Shown: positions 8,444 through 19,641 of the stretch, in pieces
Layout of the letters: every line of letters starts with the position of its first letter
Numbering within the stretch: the stretch's first letter is position 1
Assembly: GCA_015698045.1 (NCBI GenBank)
Contig: BLAL01000281.1
Coordinates: 744,001 to 808,000 of the forward strand
Direction: 5' to 3'
DNA: 64,000 bases
DNA from: Rhizophagus clarus
Taxonomy: Eukaryota; Glomeromycota; Glomeromycetes; Glomerales; Glomeraceae
Notes under the pieces: generated by a model
The model's input: the letters and a program-made list of their open reading frames with translations, nothing else
Told to the model about the DNA's origin: nothing
Database searches by the model: none
Position numbers and translations under genes: made by a program

Positions 8444-8763
8444 ATACAGTACATATCACATAAAAGACCGTGATAACATTGATATGTTTTTTATTCCTTT
8501 ATGATAATAAAGATTACAATATATCATAGCGCCACCACTCTGCTAATAATTCATGTGACCTGATTTCGCGTTGTACGTAGATTTTATTGATTTTTATTGT
8601 GCCGCGTTAACCATCTCTTTTTCTTCCCAACTTGTTTACCATTTTTCGAAGCGAAATATAAAACCACATAGACTATAATAAATATTTTTATTTAATATTT
8701 TATTTAGTTAAATAACTAGTATAGCGTTTTAATCTTAGATAATGTATCTATACATAAAAGTCA

Positions 8764-9066
8764 GCGTTTGCGGAATATTTGTGAGGAGAAAGGAATACGA
8801 CTTGAGTTTTTGCCATCTTATTCTCCCGATTATAATCCCGTAAGAATTTAATCTTCCATTATTTAAAAATTTATTGCTTACAGATCGAGCAAGCATTTTT
8901 TTATATTAAAAATTTTTTACGACAACATCGTGATTGGGTAGAATCTGTAGAAAATCCAGTAGACGCGTTAAATTTCAGTTGTATGACAATTGGCAAAAAT
9001 TTTGCTAAGGCGTGCTTTGAACATCTGGATATTTATAAATTAAAATTAAATGTCAAAATTATTTGA
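8764..9066 (+). pseudogene. Tc1/mariner transposase, C-terminal remnant
   Basis: Sequence from about 8764 encodes LRNICEEKGIRLEFLPSYSPDYNP. An intron at 8840-8883 (GTAAGA...TTACAG) interrupts it, and it continues with IEQAFFYIK and a Trp/Arg-rich tail to a stop at 9064-9066. The LPSYSPDYNPIE motif is the hallmark of the last part of the DDE/D catalytic domain of Tc1/mariner transposases, with the Glu of NPIE as the third acid. Only the C-terminal ~85 residues remain. The two upstream Asp motifs and the DNA-binding domain are missing, and no terminal repeats were found. It is a dead fragment. The intron falls just before the third catalytic residue. Confidence 0.75.
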
Positions 9067-9769
9067 ACTTCAAAATTTATTGCTGAATAAAAGGAATTTA
9101 TTATACAAATTAATAATTTTACTGAACTAAAAGTTATTGATCAGCATTTTTATAGTAAAGAAACAAACAATCTTAACAGAAACCTTAGATTTTTAAACAG
9201 CCATCAAATTACTGACTTCCATATTGAACAATTTTTTTTTATATTTTCTGCAATATGAATTTAACATTACTGTATCATCATATCAATTTGGCATTCAAGA
9301 TAATATTCAAAAAATGTCTTAATAAATTTTATTTAGTGCCAGTGTGATTGATAAAATGCATTATTATATATCCTTATAGGATCATACTATATATTTTTTT
9401 ACATTTATTGAATAGCTTTATTAGAGATATATATAATAAATGAACATTGCATAAATGGGTATTTTCAACAACAGGCTTTTGTTTATAATATTCTTTTTGC
9501 TCTTTCGTAGGTTTAGTATAAACAACTGAAGAAGATATCTAAATTTATAAAATACAAAATCATAAAATTTAATGATAATTAATAACATACAATAATACAG
9601 TATGTCAATAATAACCTTATTTTTTCGCGGAACTTTCATGTCGAAGTTTGAAAAGAAAAAGAGTATTGTAAAGTAAAAAAAAAAAGGTAAAATCATTAAA
9701 TAGACAAATAGACTATAAATAAACTTAATGACTTTATAGTGTGATCGTGAGAGTCTATATAATAAAACA

Positions 9770-9918
9770 CTTATTGTATAGGTCTTTAAGCAATACTCTG
9801 CTGTTTTCGATTTCAGCAATTTGATGGCCAGATTGTGCCACTTACGTGGCACAATCTGAGCCTATCAAATGGCCTCAATCGAAAACAGCACGTTATTGCC
9901 TAAATACTATACAATAAG
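9770..9918. mobile_element. Foldback MITE, about 149 bp, near-complete palindrome
   Basis: The left arm (9770-9841) begins CTTATTGTATAGG and reads through CTGCTGTTTTCGATT to GTGCCAC. The right arm (9846-9918) is its imperfect reverse complement, ending CTATACAATAAG. A four-base loop separates the perfect core CAGATTGTGCCAC / GTGGCACAATCTG. No coding capacity. It is probably a miniature inverted-repeat element; the target duplication is unclear. Confidence 0.75.
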
Positions 9919-9966
9919 TATATATTATTATTTATTATTATTATAAAAAAATATCAAAACAAAAAA

Positions 9967-10117
9967 AGAACACGCCACCAGGCGAACCAGAAACCTTTAC
10001 GCCACAAGGCGAACCAGAAAAAAAACTCGTCACCAGACGAACCAGGAAAAAAACCCGCCACCAGGCGGACCAAACAAATTACATAGAATAAAAAATTCGC
10101 CACCAAGGCGACCAGAA
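9967..10117. repeat. Hairpin minisatellite (CGCCACCAGGCG type) just 3' of the zinc-knuckle gene
   Basis: Five spaced units carry variants of CGCCACCAGGCGAACCAG (for example CGTCACCAGACGAACCAG). The stems covary, CGCC/GGCG in one unit and CGTC/GACG in another, which preserves the hairpin despite base changes. The array lies 20-170 bases downstream of the minus-strand zinc-knuckle stop, so it would sit in that transcript's 3' untranslated region. Confidence 0.75.
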
Positions 10118-10135
10118 ATGAATTAAAAAAAAAAC

Positions 10136-10985
10136 CTATTCCTCAATTCTTCCAAAAAATTTGATTAAATCGGCCAGCTTTAAAAAATTCTTTTTAAATG
10201 GAATAGGTACCTTTTCACCTTTTCGTAAATGGCAATCTTTTGACTCGTGCAGACTGACCCAATACCTGCAGCATCTTCCCCGGTAATTTTGCTGAATATT
10301 CGGGCAGGTATTAAAATCATGCCCGTAATATTCACATAAGTAACACAGATCTTTATATGAGCCGATAGGCGCAATCCAATTTGTCCTGCTAGATAAAGCG
10401 ACCCCCTCCGACGTGCATATAAAATTTAAATTTGAACTGGGAGCCAGGTTCGAAGAAATTGGCGGGTTCAAGGAAATTGGGGAGATCGAGGAAATTGGTG
10501 AGATCGACAAAATTAAAGTCGTTAAGGGAGTTATTGATGATGAGGTTACTGAAGAGTCTAAGGGTAGCGAAGAGCTTAAAGATGAAATTGAATCCGACAA
10601 GGATCCGTATGTTGAGACCGGAGGAGAAGGAGAGGCAATAGCAGAGACATTAAGAGGAGAAGTAGAGACAATAGGAGGAGAGATAGTAGATGAAGCAGAA
10701 GTAAGTCGTTCTTATATTGTTAGTCAGTATCAAAACATACAGTATCAGTAACCTGATAGAGCCATATACAGCATCAATGCACCCAAAAAAACATAGTGTT
10801 AACTTACCTTGGAGTATTGTAATTAACATTTGAATTGTACTAGAATTATTCTTTATTGTTATAGAATGATTAACAGATATACTTAATATATCTTTAATCA
10901 CGTTCGGGTTATCAATTATATAAAAATCATCGCTAACTTCATTATTATTGTCGATAATAATAGTGTTATCAATGTTATCGGGCAT
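10136..10985 (-). CDS. Zinc-knuckle (CCHC) protein, two exons, 250 aa
   Basis: Exon 1 is 10985-10808 from ATG. The intron runs 10807-10711 on the minus strand, with a GTAAGTT donor, a TGACTAACA branch site and an ATAAG acceptor. Exon 2 is 10710-10136. The exon sum is 753 nt and closes in frame. The protein starts with an acidic Asn/Asp-rich segment, followed by a long Ser/Pro/Ile low-complexity stretch with SPISSISPIS-like repeats. Near residues 181-195 there is a CCHC zinc knuckle (CYLCEYYGHDFNTC), then a Cys-rich and basic tail with CCRYW. Knuckles of this type bind single-stranded nucleic acid, as in Gag or cellular RNA-binding proteins. No reverse transcriptase or protease follows, so a cellular or domesticated Gag-like role is open. 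Confidence 0.65.
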
Positions 10986-12690
10986 ATTAAAATTAAGACA
11001 CGTTATTTTAAAAAGGAAGAGTATGAACTTTTTTTTTGATAAAACTTAAAGGTAGGAGGAGAAAATTCTTTTTTTTTTTTTTTTGATAAAACGAAGTTCT
11101 TTCGGGTAGGAGGAGAAAATTTTTTTTTTTTAATCATATTTATTTAAAAAAAAAGGATGTGGGAATAAGATTTTTTCTAAAATTTTTATTTCTTTTTTTT
11201 TAAAAAAAAAAATAGGAACGTGAAAATAAGTTATTAAGGGAAATCGTTATAAAACTTTATTTTTCTTGAAAAATTAGGGGTATTTATATACAACTAGCGA
11301 AGTGTTGGGCCTATCCTAAATGGGAAACATCATTCGAAAATCTCAGTACAGAATTGCTGGGCTTATTCTAAACAAGGCTTATCCTAGCACTGAGATGTTC
11401 CTGTTTAGTTGTCTAATTACGGATACCTTTTTATTTGAAAAGTTGTCGTCAATATTTGTTTAGTCACACACCATCAATTAAATTAATATACATTAGTAAT
11501 CTGCGCCGGAAAGACAACTAAAAAATAAATTCTTTTATATCAATATACATTATACATGACTTGCCGACCAATTATTCTATTAAACACCCGGGAAAGCGCC
11601 AGTGGGAAATTTGCACAACCACAAACTATAGCTTTACACAAAGCGATGATTGATGGTGAAATAAATATAGCCATATAATAAGTAAATCAATGGCACAATA
11701 AAACACAGCCTTAGATAGAAATAAAAAAGCATAATAATTAGAAAAAAAACAGAAAAAAAGATCTCTTTTTTGTAAGTACCAGCCAGTTTAATTAGTACAG
11801 TATAACCTGTTCTTCACGCCAAGTACAAACAATTTATCCAAATGAGATTAAATGATAATCTCAGTGCAAAACTGTGATTTTTATTGGTCTACAGAATTTG
11901 GTAAAATATGCAATATGCACATGTGTAATTAGCTAATTAGGAATTTAAAGCAATGCTACGATCATTTAACCAGAAGTTTTATACAGTATATGCGCATAAG
12001 ACCAGTTCAAGAATACCAAGTCATCGAAGGAAAGGGAAATGGATGCTTTCTTGGATAAGGCGCATAAGAAAAAGCATCAGTGATGAAATGAGAGAAGAGA
12101 AGCTTCAGCATGAATCATCTACTCAGATATTTCTAACTCGCAGAACCGTTGCCTCTTTCTTTTTAAGATGTTCCTTTTCCATACATGATTCCCATTCTTT
12201 GATTTCTACTTTGCTTCTTCCCCGGAGATCGGTTGAGACAGAACTGAAATAATCAATGTAGAGCGAGTTTGATAAAAATCAATTGTAGAACAAGGGCTAA
12301 TACATGAATTGTCTTCATCCATACCGCCTGAAGATACCGAAACTATCTTGTTTCTAACTTTGGCTTAGTTCAAATCACTCGCTATCCTAGGAATCATTCC
12401 TTTCAGTTCAGTGCTTTAAATAATCTCTTTTTCCTAAAGAATTTATTTTTCGTTCTCATTACTAACGTATTTTGTATTCGTGTTTATATTAAAGTAAGTT
12501 GCTCTCTGTTTATAGGAGAGGTTAATTATTAATTATACGACTTAAGATGTTTGAGAAGGTTCAAGGAAAAGATAACTCGTAGTGTTATGATATCAATGCA
12601 AACAACTTTTTTTGCAGAAAAAGTTTTTTTTGGTAATAGGTATAACCACGATATAGAATTTTTAAAAAAAAGAAAAAAATTAAAAAAAAG
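10986..12690. other. Intergenic DNA, no firm gene
   Basis: Poly-A/T-flanked repeats such as GGTAGGAGGAGAAAATT occur at about 11051 and 11104. A region at 11290-11425 has short repeated words (GGGCCTATCCTA / GGGCTTATTCTA). At 11953-12252 both strands are open and Lys/Glu/Arg-rich. The minus reading, with EIKEWES- and KKKEAT-like words, looks like a decayed coding remnant, but I cannot name it. Confidence 0.4.
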
Positions 12691-12699
12691 ATTAATTTT

Positions 12700-13035
12700 T
12701 ACTCGATAATCACAATGTCCGTCATTATATTAATCAAATTTTTTTCCTTAGAAAATCTATTGAGATCAATGGTAAAAAAGAAACTTATTTTCGAAATTAA
12801 TCGTAACAATGTGAGAAAAATATTAATTTTACTTGGCCATAATTTAATCACAATATCCATCATTATATTAATCATATTTTTTTTCCTTAAAAAAATCTGT
12901 ATCATATGATGTAATAAGATCAATGGCAAAAAGAATTTTTTTTCTTTTCGTAATTAACCATATTAATCATAGATATAATTATGATGCAAGAAAAAGATTA
13001 ATTTTTTTCGATCATGATGTGGTAAGATCAACGCA
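12700..13035. repeat. Degenerate A/T-rich tandem repeat upstream of the Gln/Pro-rich gene
   Basis: Words such as CATTATATTAATCA, GATCAATGG and AAATTAATCG recur with a period of roughly 120-150 bp. The last part (ATCATGATGTGGTAAGATCAA) recurs at about 29680-29702 upstream of the second copy of the gene start, so this flank was duplicated together with the gene. Confidence 0.5.
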
Positions 13036-13117
13036 AAAAAAAAAGGGGATAAAAAAAATTTTTTTTTTTTTTTTTATTCAATTATTTCTTTTTTTTTTAT
13101 ATTGAGATATCATTAAA

Positions 13118-14162
13118 ATGTCTTCTCAAGATCTTGATAAAGAACAAGGAATTCGTAAAAAAGGTTTTCTTATTAAACATTGGCAGCCATCGCAACCGCA
13201 ATATCAACAACCTCAGTCTCAATGGCCACAACAACCTCAACAGCTGCAACAACCCCAATCTCAACAACCGCAACAACCTCAATCTCATCAACCGCAACAA
13301 CCTCAATCTCAACAACTGCAACAATCTCAACCCCAAACTCTACTTCAGTGGCCGCGACAACCTCAACAATTTCAATTTCAATGGCCGCAACCACCTCAAT
13401 CTCAATGGCCTCAACAACCTCAACAATCTCAACCTCAATGGCCGCAACCACCTCTACCTCAATGGCCTCAACAACCTCAACAACCTCAACAAAATCAGCA
13501 ACGTCAATGGCCACATCATGAATACCAATGGTCGCAATCACCTTCTCAATAACCTCAACAATACTTACCTCAATTACCACCTCAACCTCCTCAACAAATT
13601 GATGATGAAGAAAAAATAGATGACCTATAATTGAAATTCATTATTCTTTCTTTTTGTGATATGAATAGTTCACTTACCTTGATATTTAATAATTGTAGAC
13701 AAAATGCTAAAAGAGGAGTTCTTGAGAATTGAGGAAATAATAAATATATCTCCGGATCCCTATAAAACTAAGAAGAAAATAGCGGATGAATTCGGCCTAA
13801 TTTTACCCGATTATATCAATTTTATGACCGAGAAATACAGGAAAAGTCAAAGTCCCATATCAACAATAACATCACTGGAATCCTCTCTGGCGACGTCACC
13901 ACATTCCCCGCTGCGTTCTCCGCCTTTGAAGAGCCGCACTCCAATGTAAATATATATAGTAAATCTGTAATATTTATAATTCATATGTTCTGAGCCCATT
14001 TATTTTTATTATAGGGATAATTTTGAACGACAACTCATAAATAACAATTTGGAGTTGCCGTCTCAATATTTTACTAGAGAACGTCACTACTCCAGAAGTC
14101 CTTCCCCAAGACCCAACGCGAATGTTCCAGATAAATATACGGAACCTAAAACCAGTCGCGAA
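13118..14162 (+). pseudogene. Gln/Pro-rich gene, 5' part, broken by stops and by the hAT insertion
   Basis: The start is ATG 13118 (MSSQDLDKEQGIRKKG), followed by about 120 residues of Gln/Pro/Trp-rich repeats (WPQQPQQ-type). A TAA at 13550-13552 interrupts the repeat; the same frame continues to 13628, consistent with a CAA-to-TAA change. A second coding block begins at 13697-13704 and runs to a donor at about 13945 (AAT|GTAAAT). An intron to about 14012 ends in TTATTATAG, and a third block starts GGATAATTTTGAACG. That block stays open to 14162, where the hAT insertion creates an in-frame TAG. The remaining 3' part resumes at 27712. The encoded protein looks like a Gln/Pro-rich cytoplasmic or nuclear protein with a helical C-terminal region. 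No family was recognised. Confidence 0.6.
14155..14162. repeat. Left 8-bp target-site duplication GTCGCGAA of the hAT insertion
   Basis: GTCGCGAA at 14155-14162 is repeated exactly at 27712-27719, immediately outside the inverted termini TAGAGATG...CATCTCTA. An 8-bp duplication is characteristic of hAT transposition. Confidence 0.9.
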
Positions 14163-15033
14163 TAGAGATGGGCATATAACGGTTATATAACATATATAAC
14201 ATTATATAACAGTTATATAACATTATATAACAGTTATATAACATATATAACGTTATATTCATAAATTTGTTAATTTGACTATTTTAATCAGTAAATATAA
14301 AAGGTAAAGTAAAGATTAAACTATTACAATCAAAATTAACATTGTTAACTATACATTTAAATGGCGTTTATAATTAAAATTACTTAAAATTACAAATTGA
14401 AAAATTAAAAATTTATTATACTTTTTAAAATTAAATAAACTCTATTTCAAAACACCTAGAAAATAAAATTTTTAATTAAAAAGATTTAAATAAATCAAAT
14501 TTTATAAAAATTAAGCCAGTAATTAATTAGAAATTAATTGTTAAAGATGATAAATAATTGTTTTTTATATATAAATAATATTTTTTAAATACAGATATAT
14601 GATTATTATCATATTTTTTATGTATTTTTACTTTTTTTTACATTATTTATATGTATTTTTATATGCTCTACAAGTTTATTTAAGGCATCAAAAAAGGTTA
14701 TAAATCCAAAATTTGATTTTATCTATATAAAGAAAAAAAATCAAAAAAATTAATTTTTCTTAAAATTTACTTTTAAAACTTATTTTAATATTTTAAGTAA
14801 ACTTGTAAAGTATATAAAAATACATACAATTTTTGATTTTAAAAGTTATATTATTGGTAAAATTTAATAATTAAAATTTATTATATAATTATAAATATAA
14901 TATTTAATATAAAAAATTTATTTATTAATAAAATATTTAATAATACATAAAAAATATATAATATATAAAATTTTTAATAAAGTAAATAAATAAACTATAA
15001 TCTTATATAATATAAAATTTAGATTATAAATAT

Positions 15034-17057
15034 TTAATGTTCAATATTACTTTCTTCAGATTCTTCAATTACTATAATTTCATCTAAATTTTCTAATTCT
15101 TCTTCATTTATATTATCATCATTTAATTTTTGACCATTAGCTAAACGAAGATTAGAATATATAGATACTAATTTAAAAGTTCTTTCATTTGTTAATCTAT
15201 TTCTTTTTATATTTTGAATAAAACCAAAATTTGACCAATTTCTTTCTGAAGCAGCATTTGATGCTGGAATTGACATTAATTTTACTGCAAACTTACTAAG
15301 AACTGGTACTTCTTGTTGAAATCCATTCCACCAATCAATTGGATTACTTATTGCTTCTAATTTCCAAAATATTGAAGAATTAAATGGTCCTGTTTTATTA
15401 TTATACCATAATAATTCTTTTACTAATTGACCACTTAAATCCTGATTTACAAATTTTGATATTTCTTCTGCAATCATTGAAAAAGGATATTTATCTGTTA
15501 AATCTTGACCATGATATCTTGGATCTAAATAGTAAGCAATAACAATTGCTGGATGATACATTTTTTCCCAACGTAGTGTACATTTATCAAGAATAATATC
15601 TTTTAAAGAAGTATTAGTCAACTGTTTAATTTCATTTTTTAACTTTGTAAATCTATAATAAAAAAATATTACTTATTATTATATATATATTAAATTAAAA
15701 ATAAAAAAATTTTAGTAAAATTACAAACCTATCATAAACTAATGATAAATTAGGTTGATTACTTTCAAATTCTCGTATAATTTTTGTAAATGGTTCTAAT
15801 AATTGACATATTTCTTCAATATTAACCCAAAATCCCTCAGTATCTATAAGTTTGGAATTAAGTGATGATGGTATTGATTTTCTAACACATTCTTCAAAAA
15901 CAACATTCTATAATATAAATATATAATAAATAAATAATTTTTAAACTTTTAAATTTTTCAAAAATAATATATAGATTTTACCTGTAATGCTTTTTTACTA
16001 GCAAGAAAAGATTGTAAACAAATGTAATGTGAACCCCATCTTGTAATTACTGGCAAATTAAATTTAATTGTTTTTCCTATTTTTTCAATTTGCAATCGTT
16101 CTAAACAAGCATTTTCAATATGATGCCTTTTAAAAAACTTAATAATTTCCTGTACTGGTGTAATAGTTTCTTTAATTAAAGCTAATTCAATAACGGATTT
16201 AATAAGAAGATTGATATTATGTGCAAAACAACCTTAAAAAAAAATTAAAAAATTTTAGAAATAATTTTAAAAAATTAAATTAAATAAAAATTATTACCTA
16301 AAAATATTATATTTGGATAATCTTTTTGAAGAATACTATGTGCTTTTTTCATATTACTTGCATTATCAGTAATTACAGCTGCAATTTTTGATATACCAAT
16401 TTCTTTAATAACAATATCAAACTGCTCAGCAATATATTCACCGGTATGTGAATTGTCTTTAGATTCTAATGCTTTCCAGAAAATTGGTTGTGGTGTAGTA
16501 ATCATAAAATTAATTATAGGTTGTTGATGTATATTTGTCCAATCATCACTTGTAAGACAAATATAATTAGAATTTTTTATTTGTTTTTTCATATCAGTAG
16601 AAACTTGTTTATATTCTTTTTCAAGTAAAGTTGTTGACAATGATTTTCGGGAAGGAGGATGATATTCTGGATTAATTTTATGTAATGCTTGAATAATAAA
16701 AGGATTTTTAATAGTTGCTAATGGAATTCCGCTAGCATAAAATGCACGTGCAATTGCAGTATCAATTTCTTCTTTTTCATTACTAATATTATCTTCAGTA
16801 TTATCATCTGTATTATCATCATTAATATCAAAAGATTCTTGTTCTTTGTCTTTATTTTTATATTGATTTTTAACTTCAAGTGGTACATTTGGACAATTTT
16901 TATTTAAATGAATTTTCATTCTTTTAGGTTGTCCAGTCATTATAGTATCACAAAAATTACATGTTGCTATATAATGCTGCTTTGTTCCAGCTTGATCTGT
17001 TTTTCTTTCAGCTGATTTTTTAAAATGATTCCAAACAGGATCAAGAGTATGTGTCAT
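15034..17057 (-). CDS. hAT transposase, four exons, 602 aa, intact
   Basis: Exon 1 is 17057-16298, exon 2 16232-15982, exon 3 15907-15729 and exon 4 15652-15034, all with GT..AG introns. The sum is 1,809 nt and closes in frame with no internal stop. Domains in order: an N-terminal BED-type zinc finger (WNHF near residue 10, CNFC about 34-37, then H..C near 51-55), an acidic linker, and the RNase-H-like core with a TSDDWT strand, ITDNASNM and, across the first intron, GCFAHNINLL. Exon 2 ends in the conserved ITRWGSHY region. The C-terminal hAT dimerisation domain has DPRY, WW and SIPASNAASERNWS. The enzyme excises and integrates the element in the nucleus. All key blocks are present, so it could be active. 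Confidence 0.9.
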
Positions 17058-17099
17058 AATAAAAATTTTATAAAAAAATTAAAAAAAAAAATAAATAAA

Positions 17100-17847
17100 T
17101 TTTTTTTACAAACCGTGGGTAAAAAAAAATGCATATATATATATGGAAAATTTGTGTAAAAGTTTAATTTTATATTAGGTTAAAGCATTTGATAATTAAT
17201 TTCCAAATTTAAGTGGTGATACATTTAAGATCAGCATTAATTTATTATATAAAATAAAAATTAATATAAAAAAAACCAATTTAAGATATTATCTTGTGAT
17301 CCAATGATCAGATTTTAAAGATCTTTTTTTGTTTTTATAGCTCTCAATGCACTCTTTAAGATAAAAAAAAAGATCATTGAAATAGGATTTGTAGATCTTG
17401 AGATATTAGCATTAAATTATTATATAAAATGAAAGTTAATATTAAAAAAATCTATTTAAGACATTATCTCATGATCTAGTGATCAGATTTTAAAAATTTT
17501 TTTTTTATTTTATAGCTCTTAATGCCCCCTTCAAAACAAAAAAAAGGATATTGAAATAGGATTAGTAAATAATGAGATAATTGCAAAAAACACTTTTTTT
17601 AAATAATAAGTTTATTTGATATATATTTTGACATCTAATAATTATAAAAATCTAAAACACATTACATCAGATTTAATTCACAAATATGCATTAAATTTAA
17701 TTATTTTATACTTTTAGTACCAATAAATTTTAAGATAACTTTAAATGTTTAAAAATTTTTAAATTATAATAACTTATTTTATATTGATATTAGAAGCATA
17801 AAATTGTCACCATTTGATTCATCTTAATAAGACAAATCTAATAATAT
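17100..17847. other. hAT internal non-coding sequence
   Basis: A/T-rich. A repeated block of about 190 bp (AAAATAAAAATTAATAT... / AAAATGAAAGTTAATAT... plus GTGATCCAATGATCAGATTTTAA) appears at about 17240 and 17420. No gene was seen. Confidence 0.5.
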
Positions 17848-17862
17848 CATCAGGAAATTTTA

Positions 17863-18250
17863 TAGTGCGAAAAGTTGCGCAAGATTACGCATCGTAATAT
17901 TTCGTAAGTTTCCAGACCCGCCGCAAGTTTGCGGAAGAGTAATATTTCGTAACTTTTTAAAATATTTCGAAATATTATGATATGCAAAGTTTCGTAATTT
18001 TACGGTTCGTAATATTCCGTAATTTTACGCATTCGCAATATTTCGTAATTTTACATAATATTTCGTAAGTTTCCAGACCCGCCGCAAGTTTGCGTAAGCG
18101 TAATATTTTGTAACTTTTTAAAATATTTCGAAATATTACAATATGCAAAGTTTCGTAATTTTACGGTTCGTAATATTGTGTAATTTTATTGCGTAATATT
18201 TCGCAACTTTTTAAAATATTTTGACGATTCGTAATTTTACATAAATATTT
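17863..18250. repeat. Left subterminal repeats of the nested element
   Basis: Two ~180-bp units share TTTCGTAAGTTTCCAGACCCGC and AACTTTTTAAAATATTTCG, with many short CGTAATATTTCG palindromic words. They are counterparts of the array at the opposite end. Confidence 0.8.
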
Positions 18251-18439
18251 TGTAATGTTTCAAAATTCATTTTTGTACTATAAGTTTATATAATGTATAT
18301 TTTATTAGATATAATATGAATTAAATTATAAAAATTACAAGTATTTATTACTATATACAGAATATATAAAAGTAAAAAAAGAAAGAGAAACGATACAATT
18401 AGATGTAAAAAGAAGAGAAACAGCTATAGTAACGTTGGT

Positions 18440-19100
18440 ATTAGATATAAAGATAAAAGAAATATTGTTAGTATTGTTAGTATTAAGGTAAAAAGAGTTA
18501 AAGAAACAGTAAAAGGAGTAAAAGAAACATGGATATTATCGTTAGTATTAAAGTACAAGTAAAAAGGAATAAAGGAAACGTAGATAGTATTGTTAGTATT
18601 ACGACATAAAGTAACAAAGAGGTAAAAAAAAACGCGTTAATATTAAAATAATTAGTATTAATAAATAAATATTTCTATACCTGCAAAGTAATTGAACAAA
18701 AGAATAAAGAAATAAAGAGAAAGGAAAAAAAAACATGTTGTTAGTATTGTTAGTATCGTTAGTATTAAAGTACAAGTAAAAAGGAATAAAGGAAACATGG
18801 ATATTATTGTTAGTATTACGATACAAAGTAACAAAGAGGTAAAAAAAAACGCGTTAATATTAAAATAATTAGTATTAATAAATAAATATTTCTATACCTG
18901 CAAAGAGAATAAAGAAATAAAGAGAAAGGAAAAAATAAACATGTTGTTAGTATTGTTAGTATCGTTAGTATTAAAGTACAAGTAAAAAGGAATAAAGGAA
19001 ACATGGATATTATTGTTAGTATTACGATACAAAGTAACAAAGAGGTAAAAAAAAACGAAAATAATTAGTATTAATAAACAAATATTTCTATACCTGCAAA
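18440..19100. repeat. Tandem repeat of about 210 bp rich in GTTAGTATT
   Basis: Repeated blocks (GTTGTTAGTATTGTTAGTATCG... and GGTAAAAAAAAACG...CTATACCTGCAAAG) begin near 18630, 18840 and 19045. The open frames seen on the minus strand here are by-products of the repeat. The CTTTGCAG|GTATAG word on the minus strand resembles a splice donor and recurs in each unit. Confidence 0.75.
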
Positions 19101-19330
19101 GCAATAAATTATGAAATATATGTAAATATATTGTATATAATTAAAGAAATAATAGAAAGAAGAGACAAAAAAATTAAAAATATTGAACAAAAGAATAAAG
19201 AAATAAGAGACAAAAATAAATAAGACAAAAAACGCGTGCATGATTAAATGATTAAATCACATGCAAGGATCAACCTAATTTTGATTGGCCAGAAAATACG
19301 ATATCGTAAAATTACGGAAATCCGCATTTT

Positions 19331-19547
19331 AAAAAATCATGTACATCGTTACAGAAATTGTATATGCACAATTACTAAATATCATCCCCTCGTGATAAAT
19401 TAAAAATTATCAACACAAATTCAACACAAATTCAACAAATTTAACGAAATTTGGCCAAAATTAACAAATTTTTTACCAGAATTATCAACACAAATTGAAC
19501 ACAAATTGAACACAAATTTCAGCTACGATTTATTTATGTCACACCCG
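19331..19547. repeat. Left arm of a ~210-bp inverted repeat
   Basis: This arm runs from GTACATCG through CAATTACTAAATATCATCCCC and repeated CACAAATTCAA words to ATTTATGTCACACCCG. The right arm at 25294-25500 is its inverted copy. The two arms bracket exactly the 376-aa gene and the Plavaka transposase, so they may be the true ends of an independent element. Confidence 0.8.
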
Positions 19548-19641
19548 TATTGTTAAGAATTAATAACCATTTTATTTATTAAAACTATATTATTATGGTA
19601 AAAAAAATGCTATTACGTGTGATATATATAAAAAATAATAT

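Noticed and set aside
8131..8454. Minus-strand 107-aa frame
   Set aside because: Lies entirely antisense to exon B of the two-exon gene and begins in its 3' flank; no motif.
9421..9852. Minus-strand Tyr/Ile/Phe-rich 143-aa frame
   Set aside because: Composition is that of A/T-rich random sequence, and it runs into the left arm of the palindromic MITE.
10413..10751. Plus-strand acidic Glu/Ile/Gly-rich frame
   Set aside because: Antisense shadow of the Ser/Pro low-complexity part of the zinc-knuckle gene, whose spliced frame and CCHC motif are better supported.
11953..12252. Plus-strand Arg/Ser-rich 99-aa frame
   Set aside because: Antisense of a Lys/Glu-rich stretch that itself contains stops; neither strand gives a named family.
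13134..13619. Alternative long frames (Asn/Leu-rich, Ser/Thr-rich, Val/Glu-rich) over the Gln/Pro-rich region
   Set aside because: The CAA/CCT repeat is open in several frames. Only the Gln/Pro frame starts with a segment that recurs in the second copy at 29814.
18599..19104. Three overlapping minus-strand hydrophobic frames
   Set aside because: By-products of the ~210-bp GTTAGTATT tandem repeat, almost identical to each other, with no other evidence.
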